This document shows positions 40,975 to 50,074 of a stretch of DNA of 64,000 bases, piece by piece. The notes beneath the pieces are model-generated. The model ran no database searches. It saw only the letters and a program-made list of their open reading frames with translations, and was not told the origin of the DNA. Source of the DNA: Bdellovibrionales bacterium (GTDB taxonomy: Bacteria; Bdellovibrionota; UBA1018; CAIMNF01); the NCBI GenBank assembly GCA_018266375.1, contig JAFEAO010000002.1, positions 367,175 through 431,174 of the forward strand, read 5' to 3'. A program made the position numbers and the translations under genes. The stretch's first letter is position 1, and the number at the start of each line of letters is the position of its first letter.

Positions 40975-41532
40975 ATGAAATGCCCGTACTGCTCGACTCC
41001 CGAGACAAAGGTCATCGACTCCCGGCTCAATCAAACAGCCGACATGACCCGTCGTCGCCGCGAGTGTCTCGAGTGCGGCGGCCGTTTCACCACCTACGAG
41101 CGCATCGAAGAAGTCATGCCGAACGTCATCAAAAAAGACGGCCGTCGTGAACCCTTCGTTCGTGAAAAAATCTTCTCGGGAATTCAGAAGTCCGTTCAGA
41201 AGCGCCCGGTAACGACGACTCAAATCGAATCCGCCGTCGTGAACATCGAAAAGCTCATTCAAAGTTACGGTTTAAAAGAGATTCCGTCCAAAAGCATCGG
41301 CGAGATGGTCATGGCGGCCCTTCTCCAACTCGATAAGGTGGCCTACGTCCGGTTCGCGTCGGTGTATCGCGAGTTCCGTGACGTGGATGAATTTGTTAAC
41401 GATCTCAACACACGTGCGATCTCTCCGACGTCCACCTTCGAAGGTGACCGCGAGAACCTGGCCTTTCCGTTCCTCGTCGAAGAGAATCCGCCTCGCCTCT
41501 CCGAGGGCAAGGGACCTGAGGGTGTCGCATGA
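40975..41532 (+). CDS. nrdR: transcriptional repressor NrdR
   Basis: A 185-residue regulator of ribonucleotide reductase genes. The N-terminal zinc ribbon has CPYCSTPETKVIDSR and CLECGGRFTTYE. The ATP-cone follows (VIKKDGRREPFVREKIFSGIQKSVQKRPV). The C-terminus is longer than in E. coli NrdR by about 30 residues. It binds dATP or ATP and represses nrd promoters. The gene overlaps nusB by 4 nt, a common pairing in bacteria. A CTATATAT element lies about 50 nt upstream and weakly resembles an NrdR box. Confidence 0.96.
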   Translation: MKCPYCSTPETKVIDSRLNQTADMTRRRRECLECGGRFTTYERIEEVMPNVIKKDGRREPFVREKIFSGIQKSVQKRPVTTTQIESAVVNIEKLIQSYGLKEIPSKSIGEMVMAALLQLDKVAYVRFASVYREFRDVDEFVNDLNTRAISPTSTFEGDRENLAFPFLVEENPPRLSEGKGPEGVA

Positions 41533-41963
41533 TCCGCAAAAAGGCGCGGGAAGCCGCGTTTCAATATTTGTACCAGCTGGATGAACCCGGTGTTGGCAAC
41601 GAACCCCATTCGGCATTTAGCGCTCACGCCAAGCATTTCGAATTGGAGCAAGACACGCTCGAGTTTTCGACTCGTCTCGTGCAAGCCGTGCTCGGCAACT
41701 TGCCGGCGATCGACGCTATGATCTCGAAGCACGCTAAAGAATGGCGCGTGGAACGCTTGGGTGCGGTCGAAAAAGCCTTGCTTCGCATGGGTACGGCAGA
41801 GTTGATGTATTTTAAAGACGTTCCCGCATCCGTCACTCTGGATGAGATCGTCGAACTCGCCAAAGATTTCGCTGAAGCTGAGGCGCCGGCATTCCTAAAC
41901 GGAATCCTGGATCCGGTGAGTAAAGAACCGGCGTCAGTCTCGGGTAAGGTCGAAAGTCGCTAA
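41529..41963 (+). CDS. nusB: transcription antitermination factor NusB
   Basis: A 144-residue all-helical NusB. The N-terminus IRKKAREAAFQYLYQLD and the C-terminal stretch ASVTLDEIVELAKDFAEAEAPAFLNGILDPV are diagnostic. It binds boxA RNA with NusE (S10) in rRNA antitermination. It starts inside the nrdR stop (ATGA) and its own 3' end overlaps the convergent SH3-like gene by 4 nt. Confidence 0.95.
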   Translation: MIRKKAREAAFQYLYQLDEPGVGNEPHSAFSAHAKHFELEQDTLEFSTRLVQAVLGNLPAIDAMISKHAKEWRVERLGAVEKALLRMGTAELMYFKDVPASVTLDEIVELAKDFAEAEAPAFLNGILDPVSKEPASVSGKVESR

Positions 41964-42475
41964 AAATCCCTGAGTTTTTTAGGATCGCAGTAACCGACTG
42001 AAGCAAATTCGCCCGGGCACCGTTTTCCGACCATAGTGTCTTCGGATTTGTACGGCAACTTCAGACCCACCAAGATCGTGTTGTAGTCGGTCGGATCGTG
42101 TATCCAACAAACTTTTGTTCCGTCCTTGTTCAAAAGAAACCGGTTATTCGGGATGTTGTCGCAGGCAAAATGAATCACGTCCTCGCTTTTGACCGGACGA
42201 GAATCATCCCAAAAAAAATTGAATTGAATTCCATCGATCACTTTTTTGGCCTTTGCGTTCGTCCAACAATTCTGATCTTTGTAGCGCACTCGATACCAAT
42301 CCCCTTTCCGCTCGAGGAGCTGGACTCGTCCAGCATCGGGAATAGAAGTGACGATTTTACCAACCGGTGTTTTTCGGCAGTTTGCCGGACCAGCGATACC
42401 GAGTTCGATATTGGCGGCAAACGAACTTGCAGTGATAAAGTACGAAAGTCCCACGATCAAAAATTTTTTGCTCAT
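41960..42475 (-). CDS. secreted protein with bacterial SH3-like domain
   Basis: A 171-residue exported protein (signal peptide ending SFAAN). The mature N-terminus resembles a bacterial SH3 domain: ANCRKTPVGKIVTSIPDAGRVQLLERKGDWYRVRYKDQNCWTNAK. Six or so cysteines suggest disulphides. Bacterial SH3 domains bind cell-wall peptides. The C-terminal 90 residues are of unknown fold. It is convergent with nusB, overlapping by 4 nt. Confidence 0.75.
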   Translation of the reverse strand: MSKKFLIVGLSYFITASSFAANIELGIAGPANCRKTPVGKIVTSIPDAGRVQLLERKGDWYRVRYKDQNCWTNAKAKKVIDGIQFNFFWDDSRPVKSEDVIHFACDNIPNNRFLLNKDGTKVCWIHDPTDYNTILVGLKLPYKSEDTMVGKRCPGEFASVGYCDPKKLRDF

Positions 42476-42587
42476 GGATTAAGTATATCCGCTCGTGTCG
42501 CGGGAGCAACAACGTTACGGCTGAAAATTTGCTGGCAGATCCGCGGTCGCATCGCAGCAGTACTTACGGTCTGAGTCGCCAGGGACG

Positions 42588-43175
42588 TTACTGGACGGTC
42601 GCTAAACCCCCAAAGGCTTTGCCAATGATCTCAGGATTTGACGAACCCTTCATATCGCGCGCAACCGTGCCTTTGCATTGTACCGATACCAAAATGAATG
42701 TCGCGGCTTTGCCCATCACCTTGACCGGAACTTGTGCGTACCCGTAAGCGTTGCTCACGCTACGAAACTGATTCGAGGTATAGACGTCGACCGGATCATC
42801 CGAGCCGAGTACGATGGGCCCCGTCCAAGAAGACCCCGTCTCGACCACTGCCTTCAAATCATACTGTGCAGAAGGCAGAACGATTTGCCCGCTCGGGAGA
42901 TCGCCCTTGGTAATTTGATACTGAACGTCCAGAAGACAATAATCCTTCGGGAGCTCTTCCTCGGAGTAGACGATATCGGTTTGCTTGATGTCGTCGCGAA
43001 TGATCTTGCCGTCGGCAATCGTCAGACGACGCGAGATGTTGTAAGCACTGGCGAGTTCCGCACGGTCGGTCTTCAGTTCCGGGAAGACAAAGTTTTTAAA
43101 ATCCATCGTCACGGCCATCGCCGTCGCGAATTGTCCCGAAGCCAAAACCGCCAAAACTACGCCGGAAATCTTCAT
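42588..43175 (-). CDS. secreted hypothetical protein
   Basis: A 195-residue protein with a signal peptide (cleavage after ATAMA) and a beta-rich mature domain of no family I recognise. Only two cysteines are present (DYCLLDV and VQCKG), probably a disulphide. A reading frame on the opposite strand (42678-43322) covers the same region but lacks a signal peptide and has biased, Arg/His-rich composition, so this strand is preferred. It is monocistronic. Confidence 0.7.
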   Translation of the reverse strand: MKISGVVLAVLASGQFATAMAVTMDFKNFVFPELKTDRAELASAYNISRRLTIADGKIIRDDIKQTDIVYSEEELPKDYCLLDVQYQITKGDLPSGQIVLPSAQYDLKAVVETGSSWTGPIVLGSDDPVDVYTSNQFRSVSNAYGYAQVPVKVMGKAATFILVSVQCKGTVARDMKGSSNPEIIGKAFGGLATVQ

Positions 43176-43389
43176 GCGCCCACCCTATACCTGTCCCGAA
43201 GCTTTGTAAATCGTCTGAATAGAATAATGTTTACGCGAAATACACACGCTATACCATACTATTTTAATCAACAATTGCACACCACGCTAAGTTTGTGTAG
43301 TTATCGGCAGGTCGTTCAATAATGTCCGTGTAAATCGGTGCTTCTCCCCAGCCCGAAAATCAGGCTAAAATAGTACAGAGGTGAGGTTA

Positions 43390-43761
43390 ATGAAGTCGCA
43401 CCCGGAATACCGTCTCCACCAAGGCACTCTAAACGGAATCGTGATGTATTGCTTTGAGGATGAACGGCCAATGAGAGGCCTGATCGGCGAACTCGATTGG
43501 AAATTTCAGGGACACTTCACACGTTGGATTCAGAACCAACAAATCACCGGAAAGACTGGCGAGGCGATTTATGCGCCTCTGAAGTGGAATGAAAAAACCT
43601 TTCATTTCTTAGTCATTGGCGCAGGTCAGGTCAAGCCAGACGGCCTGCGCCCTCCATTAACTCGAGCGTTACAGGATGTAGCAAAGAAAAAATGGAGCGA
43701 TCTCGGTCTGCTCGATAAAAGCGGCGAGAAAGGTAAAGTACTGTTCGAAGAATGGGAGTGA
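43390..43761 (+). CDS. hypothetical protein, first gene of the prkA unit
   Basis: A 123-residue soluble protein. The stretch MRGLIGELDWKFQGHFTRWIQNQQITGKTGEAIYAPLKW followed by FHFLVIGAG is reminiscent of the N-terminal domain of leucyl aminopeptidases (M17), but no peptidase domain is present. The ATG at 43390 has GAGGT 5 nt upstream. It is separated by a single base from the next gene and starts a run of four genes ending in prkA. Confidence 0.68.
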   Translation: MKSHPEYRLHQGTLNGIVMYCFEDERPMRGLIGELDWKFQGHFTRWIQNQQITGKTGEAIYAPLKWNEKTFHFLVIGAGQVKPDGLRPPLTRALQDVAKKKWSDLGLLDKSGEKGKVLFEEWE

Positions 43762-43762
43762 C

Positions 43763-44122
43763 ATGAATCTAGGATGGATTCGAAGCTTGTTTACGCTTAG
43801 CCCGCTTGAAAAAGGCAGAATCAAAGAAGCCGTCGCCGATCCGCGCGACGTTTCAAACTTTAGAGAAATCGAAAATACAATCTCCGGCAGTTTGGTGCCA
43901 CCGGTGGTGGAAACTAAAACGACCTCACGCATCCTGAACGAAGACGCACAACCTAAGAGAGTGACCAAAAAATCCTCGGGCACCTCGCTCCTCGATCAGG
44001 AGCTTGTCAAAAAGCTTCTGCAACAGCGTCCGAACTACAATTCGAGTCGCGTTCTACGCGCGAACGCGACTCCGTCTCACGTGACCGTAAATTCCAATCA
44101 CGACGACGAGGTCAACACATGA
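43763..44122 (+). CDS. hypothetical protein, second gene of the prkA unit
   Basis: A 119-residue basic, probably disordered protein with no recognised domain (Ser/Thr/Asn-rich C-terminal third, LLDQELVKKLLQQRPNY in the middle). It begins 1 nt after the preceding stop and overlaps the next gene by 4 nt (ATGA), which strongly supports a real, co-translated gene. It could be a substrate or adaptor of the kinase encoded downstream, but this is only positional inference. Confidence 0.65.
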   Translation: MNLGWIRSLFTLSPLEKGRIKEAVADPRDVSNFREIENTISGSLVPPVVETKTTSRILNEDAQPKRVTKKSSGTSLLDQELVKKLLQQRPNYNSSRVLRANATPSHVTVNSNHDDEVNT

Positions 44123-44553
44123 TTTGGGGCGAGGTCATCCAGGAAATCCGCCGATTCCACCTCGCGCTCGTCGAACAGTCCCCGACTCTTTTAAAGGCGC
44201 ATTCTCCTGAACTCGCGCTCGACGGCACCGCCGTCCCGTTTCCAGCCGCGACCGGCGACATGGATGATTGGAATCCCGATCACCTGCCAGGCTCGATCGC
44301 CGAATGGGTGGAGTTCCACCCGGTCGAACGAGTGCTCCTCGAAGGACCGCTGCTCCCGATCGAAAAAGTAAATTTCCCGACCGATCAGGAGTTCACGATG
44401 TTCGCGAACTCGATTGTCGAGCTCGAAAAAAATTGGATGAGGCGGATTGGCCCGGGTGCTGCAAATATTCCGAGCAATTGGGAACAGGAACTTCGGAGCC
44501 GCCTGCTCAGGCTCCAAACCCGCGCAGGCCTCCGGAGATTAAGACAAGCATGA
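44119..44553 (+). CDS. hypothetical protein, third gene of the prkA unit
   Basis: A 144-residue acidic protein with no recognised family. Tryptophan-rich stretches (DDWNPDHLPGSIAEWVEFHPVERV) and a helical Arg-rich C-terminus (EQELRSRLLRLQTRAGLRRLRQA) are visible. It overlaps both neighbours by 4 nt in the ATGA manner, so it is translationally coupled to prkA. Function unknown. Confidence 0.68.
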   Translation: MIWGEVIQEIRRFHLALVEQSPTLLKAHSPELALDGTAVPFPAATGDMDDWNPDHLPGSIAEWVEFHPVERVLLEGPLLPIEKVNFPTDQEFTMFANSIVELEKNWMRRIGPGAANIPSNWEQELRSRLLRLQTRAGLRRLRQA

Positions 44554-46715
44554 AACTTCAAGACCTTTCCGACCAAATCAAAGAGCAGTTTAAGAGCAAC
44601 AAGCAAGTCTTAAGCTTCGACGAGTACCTGGCCTTCGTAGAAAAAAATCCGCGTACGCAACTTCGCGGCTCCTCACGATACGCAACCGACATGTTCGATC
44701 ACTACGGTAAAACCGAAACCGGCGGTTACAAAATATTTCAATCCAAGGTCGTCGGACAAGAGACCGTTCAAAATCAAATTTACAATTCGCTGAAAGCGTT
44801 CTCCCAGATGGGGGCCAATCACCGCTTGATTTTGCTCCACGGTCCGAACGGCAGCGCAAAGAGCACCATCATCAGCACGCTCATGCAGGGACTCGACGAT
44901 TACTCTCGTACTCCGGAAGGCGCGGTCTACACCTTCTGTTGGGTGTTTCCGGTCGATAAAGTCATTCGCGGCTCGCTCGGGATCGGCGGCACAAACGATC
45001 GTAAAGCAAGCTCGAATCAATCTTTTGCATACCTCTCGGACGAGGATATCGCCTGTATCATTCCAAGCGAGCTTCGCGACCATCCGATTCTTTTGCTTCC
45101 GCTCGCCGAGAGACGGAAATTTTTTGCGGGACTCGACCTGGGCCCGGGGTTCACAATCCCCGTCCGCTACCGCGAGAGCGGGCTCTCCCACCGCGATCAA
45201 TTGATTTTTCAAGCGCTCCTCACCAACTACCAAGGTGATTACGCGCAAGTGCTCCGCCATGTACGGGTCGAGCGGTTTTTCATGAACCGTGTTTACCGCA
45301 CCGGGCTCGTCACGGTCGAACCACAGATGCACGTCGATGCTCAATACCAGCAGCTGACGATGAACCGGTCCTTGTCGCAGATTCCAAGTTCACTCCAAGG
45401 CATCAATCTCTTTTCGCTCGTGGGCGATCTTCCGGACGCGAATCGCGGGATGATCGACTACAACGATCTATTGAAGCGCCCGATCGACACTTACAAGTAC
45501 CTCCTCACCGCGAGCGAGACCGGGAGGGTCAACGTCGGCCACAGCATCATTCAGCTCGACACGATCTTCATCGGCTCGTCAAACGAGCTTCAACTCGACG
45601 CTTTCAAGGAGTATCCGGATTTTTCAAGCTTCAAGGGCCGCATCGAACTCATCAAAGTGCCGTACTTGCTTAAACTCAATCAAGAACGCGAAGTTTACCA
45701 ACCTTTGCTCGCGAGCGTCGCCGGATCAAAACCCATCACTCCGCACGTGGATTGGACGATCGCGCTCTGGTCGGTGCTCACGCGCCTCAAAAAACCCCAC
45801 CGTGAACGTTACCCGAGCGAACTCGGGCAAATTTTAGACAAGCTCACTCCGCTCGATAAAGTGCGCCTCTATGATACGGGCGAGATCCCGGAGCGCTTTA
45901 CTAACGACGAGCGCAAGCTCCTCCGCGCCAACATCAATAAACTCCTCGAAGAATACAATACGGTTCCCTATTACGAGGGCCGCACGGGTGCTTCCGCGCG
46001 CGAACTCCAGGCCATCTTGGTCGACGCGGCTCAAAGCCCGGATTACAAGACGCTTTCACCGCTTGCCGTGGTGTCCGAGCTCCGTAAATTCATCAAGCGT
46101 ACGACCGAATACGAATTTTTGCGCCAAGACGCGGTCGATGGTTTTCATCACCACGAAGGATTTATCGAAACCGTGCTCACCGAATACACAACCTTGATCG
46201 ATCGTGAAGTACGCGACTGCTTGGGCTTGTACGAAACCCGCCAATGGCACGACTTCATGAAAAAATACATCCTTCACCTGTCGGCGCTTCTCAAAAGGGA
46301 GAAGATGAAAAACCCGATCACCGGCGGATACGAAGAACCCGATCAAACGCTCCTCGACGAATTCGAAACGATCGCGCAGGCACCGACCGATCCGGCAGCC
46401 AAAGACCAGTACCGCATGAACTTGATCACTCAGATCGGCGCATGGGTGCTTGATCATCCGAAAGAACAGATGGATTACTTCAAAGTGTTCCCGGAGATCA
46501 AACAAAGGATTGAAAAGCACTTCTACGAGAGCCAGAAGGCGCTTCTTCAAAAAATGAACACGGCTCTCAAATTGTTCGGTACCGACCACGAGGATTCGAC
46601 TTCGGAAGGATCCAAGCTCGCACGCCAGACTCTTGAAAACATGCAAAAGAAATTCGGTTACAGCGTCGACGGCGCCAAGGAAGTCATCGGATTTTTAATG
46701 GGAAGGAAATACTAA
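44550..46715 (+). CDS. prkA: PrkA-family serine protein kinase
   Basis: A 721-residue PrkA. The N-terminal AAA-type domain carries Walker A in LLHGPNGSAKSTIISTLMQGLD, and the C-terminal third is the PrkA kinase-like region (VDGFHHHEGFIETVLTEYTTLIDREVRDCLGLYE). The start at 44550 (MKLQDL) is chosen because it overlaps the previous stop by ATGA and begins the conserved region; an upstream extension in the same frame is spurious. PrkA acts in stress and starvation responses. The usual partners YeaH/YhbH and SpoVR/YcgB are not next to it. Confidence 0.92.
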   Translation: MKLQDLSDQIKEQFKSNKQVLSFDEYLAFVEKNPRTQLRGSSRYATDMFDHYGKTETGGYKIFQSKVVGQETVQNQIYNSLKAFSQMGANHRLILLHGPNGSAKSTIISTLMQGLDDYSRTPEGAVYTFCWVFPVDKVIRGSLGIGGTNDRKASSNQSFAYLSDEDIACIIPSELRDHPILLLPLAERRKFFAGLDLGPGFTIPVRYRESGLSHRDQLIFQALLTNYQGDYAQVLRHVRVERFFMNRVYRTGLVTVEPQMHVDAQYQQLTMNRSLSQIPSSLQGINLFSLVGDLPDANRGMIDYNDLLKRPIDTYKYLLTASETGRVNVGHSIIQLDTIFIGSSNELQLDAFKEYPDFSSFKGRIELIKVPYLLKLNQEREVYQPLLASVAGSKPITPHVDWTIALWSVLTRLKKPHRERYPSELGQILDKLTPLDKVRLYDTGEIPERFTNDERKLLRANINKLLEEYNTVPYYEGRTGASARELQAILVDAAQSPDYKTLSPLAVVSELRKFIKRTTEYEFLRQDAVDGFHHHEGFIETVLTEYTTLIDREVRDCLGLYETRQWHDFMKKYILHLSALLKREKMKNPITGGYEEPDQTLLDEFETIAQAPTDPAAKDQYRMNLITQIGAWVLDHPKEQMDYFKVFPEIKQRIEKHFYESQKALLQKMNTALKLFGTDHEDSTSEGSKLARQTLENMQKKFGYSVDGAKEVIGFLMGRKY

Positions 46716-47227
46716 TGAAAAACCTAACTCTCTCGACCACGATCTCGGTTCTCACGCTCACGATCTCTTCAATCGGAATCAACTCCTGGGCGGACGAAAA
46801 CGAGCAGATTCACGCAAACCAAGCTGTGACCGAGCTACGTGAACTTAAGGCGACATTGGTCAATACCAACGAACCGGATCAAGCGCACGTGCTTGAGCTC
46901 GCTCAAAAAGTGTTCCCTGCCCAATTCAAAGGCAAGGACTACGATCAGTCTCGCGAATACGCGCTGAAGAAATGGCCGGCAACCATCACCTTTAACTACG
47001 AAAAAGTGCCGATCATCAGCTACGGCAAAATCACCGCGACTAGCGAATACAAAAAATTCGCGAACAAGAATCCGGACCAGGTGTCGGATGAAGCGCTCTA
47101 CACCGCAGAGCAGCTTGCCGACGCGAAGCAGACCATTGCCGCGAGCAAACAGCGCTCAGCCGAGCTTTCTCAAAAGATCGCGCGTACCGTGGAAAAAGCC
47201 GACCGGGTTCCGGCCGAGAGCAAGTAA
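46715..47227 (+). CDS. secreted coiled-coil hypothetical protein
   Basis: A 170-residue exported protein with a signal peptide ending NSWAD. The mature part is helical and charged, with Ala/Glu/Gln-rich heptads toward the C-terminus (AEQLADAKQTIAASKQRSAELSQKIARTVEKA) that should form a coiled coil. The ATG overlaps the prkA stop by one base (TAATG). It is thus the last gene of the prkA unit, although its product leaves the cytoplasm. Family unknown. Confidence 0.7.
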   Translation: MKNLTLSTTISVLTLTISSIGINSWADENEQIHANQAVTELRELKATLVNTNEPDQAHVLELAQKVFPAQFKGKDYDQSREYALKKWPATITFNYEKVPIISYGKITATSEYKKFANKNPDQVSDEALYTAEQLADAKQTIAASKQRSAELSQKIARTVEKADRVPAESK

Positions 47228-47317
47228 CCTTGCCCCGCCGGGCTCGAACCGAGTTTTCTTCGGCGTTTCATCGCAATTTTGATTTAACCGACAAAATAAG
47301 CTATAATTGGTCGCCTG

Positions 47318-48499
47318 ATGAGCGAAACGACTAAACAACTCCGAGGCAATGAATACCTCGTCACTCACTCTGTCGGCTCCCGCCAACACGGAGTCCGTTT
47401 GGATCGTTTTTTAATGGATCGATACACCAAACGCTCTCGCGAGCAGATCAAGCGCGCCATCGACTCAGGCGCCGTGACGATCGCCCGAAACGGCCCCAAG
47501 CACCTAAACCTGGGGCGGATCAAGGCCAGCGTGGCCTTGTATCCGGGCGACATCGTGTCGGTGCTTTCGGTGCGCAAATACGAGCCCGAAGTCAATTTCG
47601 ATTACAAAATCCTGTTCGAGGATGAGCATCTCGCGATCATCGAAAAACCACCGAACTTGCCGGTCCATCCGGCTGGTCGGTTCTTCTTCCACACCTTGCT
47701 CGTCCATTTGAAGACTCAAGGCTTCAAGGTGGATCTCGAGACCGAGCGCAAGTTCTTTCTCGTCCATCGGATCGATAAAGAAACGAGCGGAGTTCTGCTT
47801 CTCGCCAAGACCAAGGAGGCCTGCAATCTTTTGACCGCGCAGTTCCGCAATCGCGACACCGAAAAATATTATCTCGCCCTCGTCAAAGGCGTCCCGGCCC
47901 AAAAGGAGTTCGTCGTGGACACACCGATCGGGAAATCCGCAAAAAATCGAATCGGTCTCAAAATGTATCCGACACCGATCGAAAACGGCGGCCTCGAATC
48001 GTTCACCACGTTCAAGGTCCTCGAATCGCGCGGCGATTACTCGCTCCTCGCTTGCTATCCTAAAACCGGCCGTCAGCATCAGATTCGAGCACATGCCGAA
48101 ATCGCGGGCCACCCCCTGGTGGGCGACAAAGTTTACGGATTAACCGAGGAAGACGTGCTAATACTCCTTGAAGGTCACCGCGAACTGCAGGACGAGCTCC
48201 AAAGCGAGGCTTCGCCCGAGCCCGCGGAAGATATCGCCACTGAAGCCGAGCAGGAAACCGATGACCACTTGCAACCGGAGCCCGGACTCTCCGATTCCGG
48301 CGGCACCAGACGTTTTGAAATTCCGGGCCCGACTTCAAGTCGCGTGGCTGAAATCGAAGCTCGCCTCCTGCTCCCGCGCCACGCGCTCCATGCCGCGGGC
48401 TTAAAGTTCAATCATCCGATCACAAATCAACGGATGGAGTTTAATTCTCCTCTCCCGGCCGACTTACAATCTTTCTTTGATCGCCAAGTCAGCTTCTAA
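47318..48499 (+). CDS. RluA-family pseudouridine synthase
   Basis: A 393-residue rRNA/tRNA pseudouridine synthase of the RluA/RluD group. An S4 domain is at about residues 20-85 (VRLDRFLMDRYTKRSREQIKRAI). The catalytic motif is HRIDKETSGVLLLAK, and KTGRQHQIRAHAEIAGHPLVGDKVYG follows. An acidic, Pro/Glu-rich insert of about 60 residues (ASPEPAEDIATEAEQETDD) interrupts the C-terminal part just before the usual LPRHALHAAGLKF ending. The target uridine is not predictable. Confidence 0.9.
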   Translation: MSETTKQLRGNEYLVTHSVGSRQHGVRLDRFLMDRYTKRSREQIKRAIDSGAVTIARNGPKHLNLGRIKASVALYPGDIVSVLSVRKYEPEVNFDYKILFEDEHLAIIEKPPNLPVHPAGRFFFHTLLVHLKTQGFKVDLETERKFFLVHRIDKETSGVLLLAKTKEACNLLTAQFRNRDTEKYYLALVKGVPAQKEFVVDTPIGKSAKNRIGLKMYPTPIENGGLESFTTFKVLESRGDYSLLACYPKTGRQHQIRAHAEIAGHPLVGDKVYGLTEEDVLILLEGHRELQDELQSEASPEPAEDIATEAEQETDDHLQPEPGLSDSGGTRRFEIPGPTSSRVAEIEARLLLPRHALHAAGLKFNHPITNQRMEFNSPLPADLQSFFDRQVSF

Positions 48500-48554
48500 A
48501 CGCCGCGGCAAATAACAATACGCGTTAGCGTACTGAGCCTGATAGAACAGGGGA

Positions 48555-49940
48555 ATGCAAAGACTCCTCGTGCTTGTTGCACTCATTACTTTGACTTCGT
48601 CTAGCCAAGCCGCGCTTCTCACGGTTCCGCACACGATTGCGATGAACGCTTACTTAAGCGGCGAAACTTCGCGCCGGACGATGGTGGTGAAACCGATTTC
48701 TCTCGAGCAATTTTTTGCCGACTACGGCACGATCGGGATTTTTGAAGAGATCAAATCGCTCGCGCCAGCACAAGTCGGATATTTCCGTTTGAACACGGTG
48801 CCCACCGCCGAACAAGCAGCTCTGCTCCTCGAGCGCATGGGGCTCGATCTCAATCTCGAATACGCTTATTTTGATCCGGTTGCTCGCAACGCAGTGATGG
48901 ATGAGCCAAGCGCGAACGAGATTGCGCCAGTCACTCGAGCTGAGACACCAAATCTCGAAACCCGCCAAAATTATTTGGAAGCGTCCCCAATCGGCGTGGG
49001 TGCAAAACTCGCGTGGAACGTTAAAGGCGGAACCGGCGAATACGTAAAACTTGTCGACATCGAAGTGTGCTGGCAGCTCGATCACGAAGACTTCGCACCG
49101 ACTCACTACATGGGTGCAAACCCCATCTGCTCAAGCAACGCGCACGGAACCGCAGTCTGGGGCGAGATCGCCGCGAAACGTGATAACAAAGGCGTGACCG
49201 GCATTGCTTACGGCGCCAAGTTCGGCGCGCACGGATTTATCGAGGGCGAATGGGATGATGTCAACGATCAGTACATCAGTGGGATCAACACCGCGATTCA
49301 AGGCGGAATGGACCACCTCGCTCCGGGCGACATCCTAGTGATCGAACAGCACATGGTCGGGCCGGATAGCCGCAAGTACTCAGCGGTCGAATACTGGCCT
49401 CACATCTACGAACAATTGAAAGCCGCAACCGATCGCGGAATTATCTGCGTTGAAGCCGCCGGAAACGGCGGATCGAATTTCGATTCTCCGGCCTACGGCG
49501 AAGCATTTGATCTCACCAAACGCGACTCCGGCTGTATTATGGTCGGCGCGGGAGACGCTTCATCAAAAGAGCGTCTGTCGTTTTCAAACTACGGTTCACG
49601 CCTGGACGCCTTCGGTTATGGCGGAGGCGTGGTGACCACCGGTTACGGTGATGTGTTCAACGGCGGAAGCGCTCAACGTCTCTATACTGCTCGTTTTTCG
49701 GGTACCTCGAGCGCAACTCCGATCGTATCGGGTGTCGCAGCCGTGGTGAGCTCGATTGCAAAGGCATCGGGCCGTATTCTCACTCCGAAAGAACTTCGTG
49801 CAGCTCTCCGCGCGACGGGTGTGCCGCAAGGACCGAGAACAGCCGCTCAACGCATCGGTACGTTTCCGAATATTCCGGACATCGCCAAAAAGCTGAACAT
49901 TCCGGCTCGCAAGCGAAACCCGGAACGGACCGCAATCTAA
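48555..49940 (+). CDS. secreted subtilisin-like protease (S8)
   Basis: A 461-residue subtilase with a signal peptide (cleavage near SSQAA). After a propeptide-like region of about 130 residues, the catalytic triad follows: Asp in YVKLVDIEVCWQLDHED, His in SSNAHGTAVWGEIAAK, Ser in FSGTSSATPIVSGVAAVV. The oxyanion Asn is in VEAAGNGGSNFDSP. It is probably secreted; proteases of this kind are numerous in predatory bacteria. It is monocistronic. Confidence 0.92.
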   Translation: MQRLLVLVALITLTSSSQAALLTVPHTIAMNAYLSGETSRRTMVVKPISLEQFFADYGTIGIFEEIKSLAPAQVGYFRLNTVPTAEQAALLLERMGLDLNLEYAYFDPVARNAVMDEPSANEIAPVTRAETPNLETRQNYLEASPIGVGAKLAWNVKGGTGEYVKLVDIEVCWQLDHEDFAPTHYMGANPICSSNAHGTAVWGEIAAKRDNKGVTGIAYGAKFGAHGFIEGEWDDVNDQYISGINTAIQGGMDHLAPGDILVIEQHMVGPDSRKYSAVEYWPHIYEQLKAATDRGIICVEAAGNGGSNFDSPAYGEAFDLTKRDSGCIMVGAGDASSKERLSFSNYGSRLDAFGYGGGVVTTGYGDVFNGGSAQRLYTARFSGTSSATPIVSGVAAVVSSIAKASGRILTPKELRAALRATGVPQGPRTAAQRIGTFPNIPDIAKKLNIPARKRNPERTAI

Positions 49941-50074
49941 AGAGTTCCTCCTCCCCCATTGATTTATTTAGATTTTGAATGAGCCAATTCGCTTATACGT
50001 CGAGGAACTCGTTTCTGAACGGTGTCTCATTGGACACATTCCACAGTTAAAAAAAATTTAGTATAACTGAGTGC

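Noticed and set aside
42678..43322. Plus-strand frame of 214 codons
   Set aside because: Opposite to a gene with a proper signal peptide; biased composition and no RBS.
44268..44549. N-terminal extension of prkA by 94 codons
   Set aside because: Overlaps the preceding coupled gene in another frame and looks non-conserved; the ATG at 44550 with ATGA overlap is far better.
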